Shown piece after piece: positions 1 to 5,572 of a stretch of DNA of 7,098 bases (position 1 is its first letter; every line of letters starts with the position of its first letter). The notes beneath the pieces are model-generated. The model had not been told where the DNA came from, searched no databases, and saw only the letters and a list, made by a program, of their open reading frames with translations. This DNA comes from CF-39 sp036518215. Lineage in GTDB: Bacteria; Chloroflexota; Limnocylindria; P2-11E. A program made the position numbers and the translations under genes. Where the stretch lies: positions 1 through 7,098 of the forward strand of contig DATDNP010000069.1 of the NCBI GenBank assembly GCA_036518215.1. Reading direction: 5' to 3'.

Positions 1-285
1 CGGTCCGTCGTCGAAGAGGGCGAGCTCGCCGAATACGTCGCCGCCGCGCGCGAGAGCGACAACGACCTCCTGACCGTCCTCCTCCTGCACGGAGATCTTC
101 ACGGTGCCCGAGGCGATGAGGAACACGTGGCCGCCGGGGTCGTCGCGGTGGAAGACGACCTCGTTCCGGCCGAAGTGCCGCGAGCGCATGCGCAGCGCCA
201 GCTCGTGGCGTTCGCTCGCCGAGAGCGGCGCGAACACGGGCGACAGCGCGAGGTAGTCGGCGACGGTCGCGGCGGCGTCTGCCAT
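1..285 (-). CDS. Cyclic-nucleotide-binding-domain (Crp/Fnr-type) protein, N-terminal part (partial)
   Basis: The first 95 residues of a protein that runs off the left edge. They form most of one cNMP-binding domain: YLALSPVFAPLSASERHELA (11-30), the usual entry helix; FGRNEVVFHRDDPGGHVFLI (38-57), the usual beta-roll start; ASGTVKIS (58-65); and GGDVFGELALFDDGP (81-95), the phosphate-binding cassette up to just before the expected Arg. The spacing matches Crp/Fnr-type sensors. Whether a DNA-binding HTH, a second cNBD as in the gene at 2115-3080, or another effector follows is outside the window. The ATG at 285-283 is the natural start, since homology begins within ten residues and no start codon lies between it and the M20 stop 49 nt upstream. 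It is on the same strand as the rest and may be the last operon member or have its own promoter. Confidence 0.88.
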   Translation of the reverse strand, partial: MADAAATVADYLALSPVFAPLSASERHELALRMRSRHFGRNEVVFHRDDPGGHVFLIASGTVKISVQEEDGQEVVVALARGGDVFGELALFDDGP

Positions 286-334
286 GGCCCAGCGAAGTAT
301 GCGCGCGCCGCGCGCGCGGACTCGCGTCGTTCCG
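286..334 (-). other. 49-nt intergenic gap with alternating CG hairpin
   Basis: The longest non-coding stretch in the window. It contains an alternating G/C tract at 301-317 that can fold as a 7-bp stem (301-307 with 311-317) around a 3-nt loop. No T-run follows on the minus strand, so it does not look like a standard intrinsic terminator, and no convincing -35/-10 pair or strong Shine-Dalgarno is visible before the ATG at 285. It could separate or attenuate expression of the last gene, but composition alone could explain it. Confidence 0.3.
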
Positions 335-1510
335 TCAGGCGAATGCGAGGTCGTACAGGGCGGTCGCGAGGACGCGCGTGGCGAGCACGACGTCCTCGGC
401 GGCGGTCGCCTCGTCCGGCCCGTGCGAGCGGCCGCCGATGCTCGGGACGAAGAGGAGTCCGGTGCTCGCGGCTGCCGAGAGGATCTGCGCGTCATGGGCG
501 GCCATGCTCGTCATGTCGCGCGGCACGACGCCGGCGGCGCCCGAGGCGCGCCGAAGGACGTCGGCGACGCGTTCGCTCAGCCTGACGGCGTGACGCTCCC
601 GCACCGCGCGCACCACGACCTCGAGCTCGTTCGCCCTCCCGATCACCTTGCAGCGCCGGTCGATCTCGGCGGCGAGCTCCACGCGTCGCGCGTCGTCGGC
701 ATGACGCAGCTCCACGGTGAACCGGGCGAGCGCCGCCACGACGCCGGCCTGCGCAGGCTCGATCGATACACCCGTGACGCTCGCGATCGAACCGCTCACC
801 TCGCGCGCGGCCGCGGCGACGGCGACGATCATCTCGGACGCGCCGAGGAGCGCGTCGCGGCGGCGCTCCATCGCGGTGGACTCCGCGGCGGCAGGCTCGC
901 CGCGCACGGCGATCTCGAGCTCCGTGCTGCCCGCGACCGCGCTGACGACGCCGAGACGCTCGCCCGCGCCGTCGAGGACGTCGCCCTGCTCGACGTGCAG
1001 CTCGACGAAGACGTCGATGTCGCGCCGAGCGACGGATGCCGCCCGCGCGTCGCCCGCGACCTCGCCGGGATCGAGCCGGTCGGCGATCGCTCGCGCCGCG
1101 TACCGCGTGGCCTCGTGCTCGGCGATGGCCACGCATTCGCAGATGCGCTTCGGCCGCCCGTACCGCGCGACGAGGCTCGCCACGGCCTCGATGCCGGCGA
1201 CGACGCCGAGCGCGCCGTCGAGCGCGCCTCCCGAGCGGACCGTGTCGATGTGCGAACCCGTCACGATCGCGCGCCCGCCGCGCGATCCCTCGACACGTCC
1301 CCACACGTTCCCCGCGGCGTCGCGTCGCACGAGGAGCGTCGCTTCCTTCATCCACCCCGAGACGAGCTCGATGGCGGAGACCCACGCCGGCGTCTGCGGG
1401 ATCCGCGTGACGCCTCCACCGGGCACGGCGCCCCGCTGCGCGAGCTCATCGAGGCGCCGCAGGAGGCGACGCTCGTCGATCTCGACGAGCTCGCGCGACA
1501 CGATCGTCAC
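335..1510 (-). CDS. M20-family amidohydrolase, N-carbamoyl-L-amino-acid hydrolase/allantoate amidohydrolase-like, altered active site
   Basis: A 391-residue homologue of the hydantoinase/carbamoylase family, di-metal cytosolic enzymes that hydrolyse N-carbamoyl amino acids, ureidopropionate or allantoate. Full length (family ~400-415). Expected metal ligands are all present: His87 in GSHIDTV, Asp98 in GALDGALG, Glu133 in EHEATRY, His172 in ELHVEQG and His363 in PSIGGRSHGPDE; the AHDAQ motif (338-342) is also there. Three usually conserved positions differ. The general-base Glu of EEGSRF is His132, the His of NHAGTTPM is Ala208, and the Asn of NVIPG is Gly256. The Arg of the following LRH (Arg269) is kept. 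The protein may act on an unusual substrate or be catalytically impaired. The GTG at 1510 is chosen, 7 nt after the DinB stop; a second GTG at 1501 has a better distance from AGAGAG and is possible. The frame is open upstream to 1771, but that part is a shadow of the DinB gene. Confidence 0.9.
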   Translation of the reverse strand: MTIVSRELVEIDERRLLRRLDELAQRGAVPGGGVTRIPQTPAWVSAIELVSGWMKEATLLVRRDAAGNVWGRVEGSRGGRAIVTGSHIDTVRSGGALDGALGVVAGIEAVASLVARYGRPKRICECVAIAEHEATRYAARAIADRLDPGEVAGDARAASVARRDIDVFVELHVEQGDVLDGAGERLGVVSAVAGSTELEIAVRGEPAAAESTAMERRRDALLGASEMIVAVAAAAREVSGSIASVTGVSIEPAQAGVVAALARFTVELRHADDARRVELAAEIDRRCKVIGRANELEVVVRAVRERHAVRLSERVADVLRRASGAAGVVPRDMTSMAAHDAQILSAAASTGLLFVPSIGGRSHGPDEATAAEDVVLATRVLATALYDLAFA

Positions 1511-1517
1511 GCGCTCT

Positions 1518-2105
1518 CTACGACACGCCCCCGAGGCCGATGAGGGCACGACCGTGCTCGATCTCGCCGAGATGGCGGCACGCGTGCTGGAAGAGGTACG
1601 CCTCGCAGATCTCCATGACGCGGATCGGTCCCGACGGAACGAAGAGCGCGAGGAACGAGTTGCGTCCGAGATCGGGCCGCTCGTTCCCGAACGCCTCTCG
1701 CGAGAACACCTCGAGCGGCACGTTCGCGAGGAGGTGCTCGGTGCGACCGAAGACGGCGCTCTGGTATCCACGCCACGCGTCCACGTCGCCGAACCGCGTC
1801 TTCATCGCATCCGACATCGGCGTGCCGCGGAACGGCACGGCGATGGAAAGCTTCACCTTCGCTCCCCAGCCCTCGTCCCACAGCGGTCGCGCGCCGTCCG
1901 CGAGGTAGCGGCTCGCCGATCGATCCTGACTCGCGACGACGTGGATGAGGCTGAACGCGATGGGGAGCACGCCGTCGCGCTCCACGTGGTTCACCTGGTC
2001 GAGCGTCAGGTCGGCGACGGCGACGTCGAGCATGTCGTTGACCGCGGTCATCCGAGCGGTGATGGACGCGCGCCACGCCTCGGTGGGAGCAAGCGCCACG
2101 GGCAT
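1518..2105 (-). CDS. DinB/YfiT-like superfamily protein
   Basis: A 195-residue protein with features of the DinB four-helix-bundle fold, a family of mostly metal-binding proteins that includes thiol-dependent transferases and hydrolases and many members of unknown function. The typical His triad is present: His55 in SLIHVVASQD, and His174 plus His178 in the last helix (LFQHACRHLGEIEHGRALIG), matching the family HxxxH pattern followed by a helix ending in G. An N-terminal helix with WRASITARMTAVND leads into the bundle. Metal binding is therefore expected; the substrate is not readable. The ATG at 2105 lies 9 nt after the preceding stop with no strong Shine-Dalgarno, and the TAG stop is 7 nt before the M20 hydrolase start, so it is probably co-transcribed with both. 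Between the two His segments lies an untypical region (residues ~85-160). Fold assignment is good; function unassigned. Confidence 0.8.
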   Translation of the reverse strand: MPVALAPTEAWRASITARMTAVNDMLDVAVADLTLDQVNHVERDGVLPIAFSLIHVVASQDRSASRYLADGARPLWDEGWGAKVKLSIAVPFRGTPMSDAMKTRFGDVDAWRGYQSAVFGRTEHLLANVPLEVFSREAFGNERPDLGRNSFLALFVPSGPIRVMEICEAYLFQHACRHLGEIEHGRALIGLGGVS

Positions 2106-2114
2106 GCGCCGAGT

Positions 2115-3080
2115 CTAGCCGGAGCGGATCTCCGCGAGCCCGTCCGCGACGAGCATGGCGAGCCCCTCTACGATCTCGCCGCGCGGCCGTCCCGAACCCC
2201 GGACGAGGTCGCCGACGCGGCGCGTGCCGTCGAGATGCGGGATGAGATCCGCGACGTGGTCGGACACGACGGCGCGATGGTCGTGGTCGTGGACGAGAAC
2301 ACCGCCGAGCTCGTCGTCGCGCACCATCCGGCATCCCGGCACGGCCCTCACGCGCGCGTCCTCGGTGAGCCGCGTCGCGATCGCGCGGACACGCTCTTGA
2401 TGCCGGAGGATCTCCTGCGCGACGTCGGCGAGACGCAGCTCGTACAACGAGGTCTCCCCCACGGCCGCGTAGCGCTCGCCGCGCTCGCGCTGCACGAAGT
2501 CCCCGGCACCGACGCGATGACCATCACGCATGCGCTCGACACCGCCACGTCGGACCAGATAGAGATCGTCGTCGCGACCCTCGATGAGCTGATCGGACGC
2601 GAGCTCGCGTGCGCGAAGCTGCGTCGCGAGCCGCGCGACGATCTCCGCGGGAAGGTCGCGCAGGGGACTGCGCCGCTTCAGGAACGCATCGGCGAGGAGC
2701 AGATCGGCCCGCTCTCGCATCGCGCTCGCGAACAGCGGTTGCTCGTTCATGAGCGCGCGGAGCACGGCTGCGGGGAAGCGCAGCGCGCGGCACGCCGTAT
2801 CCGCGACGACCGTCGCGCTCCGCACGTCCTCGGTCACGATGGCCATCTCGCCGACGAGCGCCGGCGCACCGACGATCGCGAGCGTGCGGTCGTCCCCCGC
2901 GGCGACGACGCGCACCGATCCGTCGGTCAGGAGATACGCGTCCTCGTCGTCGCGCCGCTCGTCGATGAGCACGTCGCCTTCCGCGAGCGACACGCGCGCG
3001 CCGCTCGCGCGGAGCCGCTCCCGCGACGTCGCGTCGAGGAGGAGGAACGGCCCGAACGCGAGCGGATCGTCAGCGAGCAC
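2115..3080 (-). CDS. Tandem cyclic-nucleotide-binding-domain protein with C-terminal PqqD/RRE-like domain
   Basis: A 321-residue soluble protein with three parts. Residues about 6-118 form a cNMP-binding-type domain with DAYLLTDGSVRVV (47-59) and a recognisable phosphate-binding cassette: VGEMAI (76-81) followed by RSATV (87-91). Residues about 137-225 look like a second, degenerate copy: DDLYLVRRGGVERM (171-184) and GAGDF (191-195), but no GE...R.A cassette. Residues about 243-321 do not resemble a Crp HTH. They resemble PqqD and the leader-peptide-recognition (RRE) domains of RiPP enzymes: VRDDELGGVLV (253-263), then PHLDGTRRVGDLV (281-293), then a last helix ending in LVADGLAEI. The RRE reading is by eye and moderate. 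GTG 3080 is the only possible start, because an in-frame TGA lies 45 nt upstream with no start codon between. It follows pyrD by 37 nt and precedes the DinB gene by 9 nt. Role unknown; likely a sensor or adaptor. Confidence 0.8.
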   Translation of the reverse strand: MLADDPLAFGPFLLLDATSRERLRASGARVSLAEGDVLIDERRDDEDAYLLTDGSVRVVAAGDDRTLAIVGAPALVGEMAIVTEDVRSATVVADTACRALRFPAAVLRALMNEQPLFASAMRERADLLLADAFLKRRSPLRDLPAEIVARLATQLRARELASDQLIEGRDDDLYLVRRGGVERMRDGHRVGAGDFVQRERGERYAAVGETSLYELRLADVAQEILRHQERVRAIATRLTEDARVRAVPGCRMVRDDELGGVLVHDHDHRAVVSDHVADLIPHLDGTRRVGDLVRGSGRPRGEIVEGLAMLVADGLAEIRSG

Positions 3081-3117
3081 CCGAGGACGAGCGTACGGCG
3101 ACGTCGCCGGTCACGTC
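3081..3117 (-). other. 37-nt gap after pyrD holding a 14-bp perfect palindrome
   Basis: The gap between pyrD and the tandem-cNBD gene contains CGGCGACGTCGCCG at 3096-3109, a perfect inverted repeat without a spacer. It lies 16 nt upstream of the GTG start at 3080. It could be an operator or a weak hairpin that sets apart the biosynthetic and accessory halves. No T-run follows, so it is not a standard terminator. In DNA this GC-rich a 14-bp palindrome somewhere in 7 kb is not surprising; the placement in a gap is the only reason to list it. Confidence 0.25.
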
Positions 3118-4314
3118 TCACTCAACAGAGGGAAGGCGCCCGTCGTGACGCGCCGCGCCGATGATGTCGCGGATCGATCCGAGCGCGTTCTCTCGGACGT
3201 ACGCGGCGAGCCCTTCGATGACGCGGAGGGGTGCGGTCGGGTCGGCGAACGTCGCGGTCCCCACCTGGACGGCCGACGCACCGGCCATGAGGAACTCGAG
3301 CGCGTCGCGCGCGCTCGTGACGCCGCCCGCGCCGATGATCGGGATCGAGACCGCGCCGGCGACCTGGTACGTCATGTGAACGGCGATCGGCCGGATCGCC
3401 GGACCTGAGAGCCCCCCGCTGCCGGTGCCGAGGATGGGGCGCCGCTTCTGCGTGTCGATGCGCATCCCGAGCACGGTGTTGATCGCGGTGAGCGCGTCGG
3501 CGCCCGCCTCCTCCACCGCGCGCGCGACGGCGACGACGTCGGGCGCGTTCGGCGTGAGCTTCACGATGATCGGCAGGTCGGTCGTCGCCCGAACCGCGCG
3601 CGTCACGTCCGCGGCGAGACCCGGGTCGCACCCGAAGAGCATGCCGCCCTTCACGTTGGGACACGAGATGTTGAGCTCGAAGGCGACGACGCCGGGCGTC
3701 GACGCGAGCGCCTCGACGACGAAGACGTAGTCGTCGACGCTGTAGCCCGCGACGTTCACGATCACCGGCACGGCGAGCCTCGCCCACTTCGGGCCGTACG
3801 TGCGGGCGACCTCCTCCGCGCCGGGGTTCTCGAGCCCGATCGAGTTGAGGATCCCCGCGGGCGTCTCGGCGATGCGGTACTGCGGATTGCCCGGGCGGGC
3901 GCTCCGCGTCGTGCCCTTGTTCACGAACGCGCCGAGCCGCGACACGTCGATGAGCTCCGCGTACTCGACGCCCTGTCCGAACGTCCCCGACGCGGTGAGC
4001 ACGGGATTCTTGAGACGCAGGCCGCGCGCGGCCTCCACCTCGAGGTCCACCCCGTGCTCCGGGAGCGTCGCGCGATCGGACGGCGGGACGAGCGCGGCCT
4101 CGAGATGCGCGGCGTCGATCGCGATCGACGGCGCTTCCTCCATGAGCTCGGGCTCGCCGGTCGCCGCCTCGACGATGCTCGCGCCGTCGAGCGCGGCGAG
4201 CTCCACGGTCTCGCGCTCCTCGTCGGCGTCGCTCGCCGACTGGAGCCGCTCCTCCTGCGAGATGCGCGGCGGCTCCTGACGCTGCTCGGTCTTGCGCGGA
4301 CGGCGCCACGGCAT
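3118..4314 (-). CDS. pyrD: Dihydroorotate dehydrogenase B, catalytic subunit PyrD, with N-terminal extension
   Basis: This FMN enzyme oxidises dihydroorotate to orotate, the fourth step of UMP synthesis, and pairs with the adjacent PyrK. The TIM-barrel catalytic part spans about residues 89-398. It shows LKNPVLTASGTFG (101-113), FVNKGTT (130-136), the NSIGLENPG region (157-165), NISCPNVKGG (215-224) with catalytic-base Cys218 as in class 1 enzymes, IVKLTPN (250-256), TAINTVLGM (276-284), GGLSGPAIRP (300-309) and IIGAGGV (326-332). The total of 398 aa exceeds the usual ~300-310 aa because of about 88 extra N-terminal residues: a basic start (MPWRRPRKTEQRQ) followed by an acidic, Ala/Glu-rich, probably disordered stretch. 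The ATG at 4314 is preferred because it forms TGATG with the pyrK stop and the extension keeps the high GC third-position pattern of real coding sequence. An internal GTG near 4050 would give a standard-length protein but leave a gap of about 260 nt in an otherwise gapless operon. Confidence 0.95.
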   Translation of the reverse strand: MPWRRPRKTEQRQEPPRISQEERLQSASDADEERETVELAALDGASIVEAATGEPELMEEAPSIAIDAAHLEAALVPPSDRATLPEHGVDLEVEAARGLRLKNPVLTASGTFGQGVEYAELIDVSRLGAFVNKGTTRSARPGNPQYRIAETPAGILNSIGLENPGAEEVARTYGPKWARLAVPVIVNVAGYSVDDYVFVVEALASTPGVVAFELNISCPNVKGGMLFGCDPGLAADVTRAVRATTDLPIIVKLTPNAPDVVAVARAVEEAGADALTAINTVLGMRIDTQKRRPILGTGSGGLSGPAIRPIAVHMTYQVAGAVSIPIIGAGGVTSARDALEFLMAGASAVQVGTATFADPTAPLRVIEGLAAYVRENALGSIRDIIGAARHDGRLPSVE

Positions 4315-5141
4315 CAGAGGTTCACTCCGACCGTCGCGGGCTCACCCGCCTCGAACGCGATCTCGCCGAGCGCGAAGACCGGGCCCTCCCGGCAGACCCG
4401 CGCGTTGCCGTGCGCCGTGACGATGACGCACGCCCGGCACACGCCCATGGCGCACCCCATGTGCTGCTCCACCGCGATCTGCGCGTCGAGGAGGACGCGC
4501 CGGCCGGCGACGACGGGACCGCGGGCCGCGTCGTCGCGCATCCGCCCGATCGCCGCGAGCATCGGCCATGGGCCACACGCGAGGAGCTGGTCGGCCCACG
4601 TGAGGAGGTCGGGCATCGCGTCCGTGACGCGACCGCGTACGCCGAACGACCCGTCTTCGGTCGTCACGACGTACTCGACGCCCGCGGGAAGGCGCTCCGA
4701 CGGCCACAGGTAGGCGACGCTCCGTCCGCCCATGACGAGCGTGACGTTCCGGCGCGCGGCCTCCTGCTCCGCGATGACGCGCATCGGTGCGATGCCCGTG
4801 CCGCCCGCGACGAGGAGGAGGTTCTTCGTATCCCGGCGCACGACGAAGGCGGTCCCGAGCGGGCCGAGGAGATCCAGCGCGTCGCCGGGGTGGCGCTCGG
4901 CGATCCATTCGCCGCCTGCTCCCAGCGGCTTCACGATGAGCTCGATCTCCCCGGCACGGCGATCGATGCGGCAGAACGAATACGGTCGACGGAGGAGCGG
5001 GTCCCAGCCGCGACCCGGCCGGACGTGGACGAACTGCCCGGCGTTCGCGCGCGACGCGATCCCGGGCGCGCGCAGCGTGAGGAGCACGCCGAGCTCGCCG
5101 ATCGTGGCGCTGGCGACGACCTCGGCCTCTTCGAGGATCAC
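4314..5141 (-). CDS. pyrK: Dihydroorotate dehydrogenase B, electron-transfer subunit PyrK
   Basis: PyrK (275 aa) is the FAD and [2Fe-2S] subunit that passes electrons from PyrD's FMN to NAD+ in class 1B dihydroorotate dehydrogenase, in the cytosol. The ferredoxin-reductase-like FAD domain carries RPYSF (52-56). The NAD-binding domain has GGTGIAP (113-119) and ACGPWPM (188-194). The C-terminal cluster domain has Cys230, Cys235 and Cys238 in MGCAMGVCRAC, and Cys250 in RVCREGPVF, matching the family's four-Cys pattern. Length is near the family norm of about 250-280. I chose the GTG at 5141-5139 because it overlaps the VOC stop as GTGA and because homology begins directly after it; the frame is open further upstream to 5345, but that part is an Arg-rich shadow of the VOC gene. 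The TGA stop shares its A with the pyrD ATG (TGATG), typical of coupled subunits of one complex. Confidence 0.96.
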   Translation of the reverse strand: MILEEAEVVASATIGELGVLLTLRAPGIASRANAGQFVHVRPGRGWDPLLRRPYSFCRIDRRAGEIELIVKPLGAGGEWIAERHPGDALDLLGPLGTAFVVRRDTKNLLLVAGGTGIAPMRVIAEQEAARRNVTLVMGGRSVAYLWPSERLPAGVEYVVTTEDGSFGVRGRVTDAMPDLLTWADQLLACGPWPMLAAIGRMRDDAARGPVVAGRRVLLDAQIAVEQHMGCAMGVCRACVIVTAHGNARVCREGPVFALGEIAFEAGEPATVGVNL

Positions 5142-5572
5142 GTGGTCACCCCGACCGCGAACGTGTAGCCATCGGGGTCCTCGACGATGCAGTCGCGCCA
5201 GCCGTGCGCGGTGGCCTGCGCCGCGACGAGGACGACGTCCCCGCGCGCGCGTGCGCGGCGCTCCGCGACGTCGGGATCGATGCCCATGATGCGGATCTCG
5301 GCGCCGAGACCGCGCTTCCCGTCCTCGGCGAGACGCGAAGCCCACGGCATGCCGTCGTACGTGTGATCGGCGTGCAGCTGGATCTTCACCGCGTCGCGCT
5401 CGAGGGCGGCGAAGTCGACGTCGCGGTACTCCACACGGAATCCGAGGACGTCCGTATAGAAGGGCACGCTTCGCGCGACGTCGCGCACGAGCAGATTCAG
5501 CGAGAGTCCGGTGAGCCCGCGGCCATACTCCGCGGCGGTCATCCAGGGCTCCCCCGTCCGCTTCTTCGTCAT
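5138..5572 (-). CDS. VOC (glyoxalase/bleomycin-resistance fold) protein
   Basis: A 144-residue cytosolic protein with the vicinal-oxygen-chelate fold. The first module begins with LNLLVRDVARSVPFYTDVLG (26-45), the typical strand-helix segment with FY and LGF. The second ends with GWRDCIVEDPDGYTFAVG (124-141), the typical EDPDGY turn. Two positions that usually supply metal ligands are not ligands here: the first-strand His position is Ser24, and the Glu after DPDGY is Ala139. His67 in IQLHADH could still coordinate. The protein may thus be a binding or non-metal VOC member rather than a classical glyoxalase. The ATG at 5572 shares ATGA with the MFS stop. An alternative ATG at 5542 has a better ribosome-binding site (GGGGGAG, 6 nt spacing) and would remove ten unremarkable residues. 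The stop overlaps the pyrK start as GTGA. Specific function unknown. Confidence 0.85.
   Translation of the reverse strand: MTKKRTGEPWMTAAEYGRGLTGLSLNLLVRDVARSVPFYTDVLGFRVEYRDVDFAALERDAVKIQLHADHTYDGMPWASRLAEDGKRGLGAEIRIMGIDPDVAERRARARGDVVLVAAQATAHGWRDCIVEDPDGYTFAVGVTT

Noticed and set aside
286..345. Possible promoter for the last cNBD gene, with CATACT as a -10 element
   Set aside because: The nearest -35-like sequence (CTGACG) is about 31 nt away, which is far too long a spacer, so no promoter can be supported.
284..1543. 419-codon plus-strand open frame
   Set aside because: It is antisense to the M20 hydrolase, whose motifs are unmistakable on the minus strand, and its translation is a His/Arg/Asp-rich shadow without recognisable domains.
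1511..1771. Upstream extension of the M20 hydrolase frame to 1771
   Set aside because: The extra 87 residues are Ser/Arg-rich, overlap the end of the well-supported DinB gene, and lie outside the family homology; the start near 1510 fits the usual N-terminus.
1..3117. RiPP biosynthetic cluster suggested by the RRE-like domain
   Set aside because: No precursor peptide, YcaO, radical SAM, lanthionine synthetase or maturation protease is visible in the window; only the domain resemblance remains.
717..3164. 815-codon plus-strand open frame antisense to three genes
   Set aside because: It spans the opposite strand of the M20, DinB and tandem-cNBD genes, is rich in Arg, Asp, Ala and Glu, shows no family motif, and is explained by the scarcity of stop codons in very GC-rich DNA.
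3122..4309. 395-codon minus-strand frame overlapping pyrD in another phase
   Set aside because: It is an Arg-rich shadow of pyrD and carries no motif; the other phase encodes a complete dihydroorotate dehydrogenase.
5142..5345. Upstream extension of the pyrK frame to 5345
   Set aside because: The added Arg-rich residues overlap the VOC gene in another phase; PyrK homology begins at the GTG that overlaps the VOC stop.
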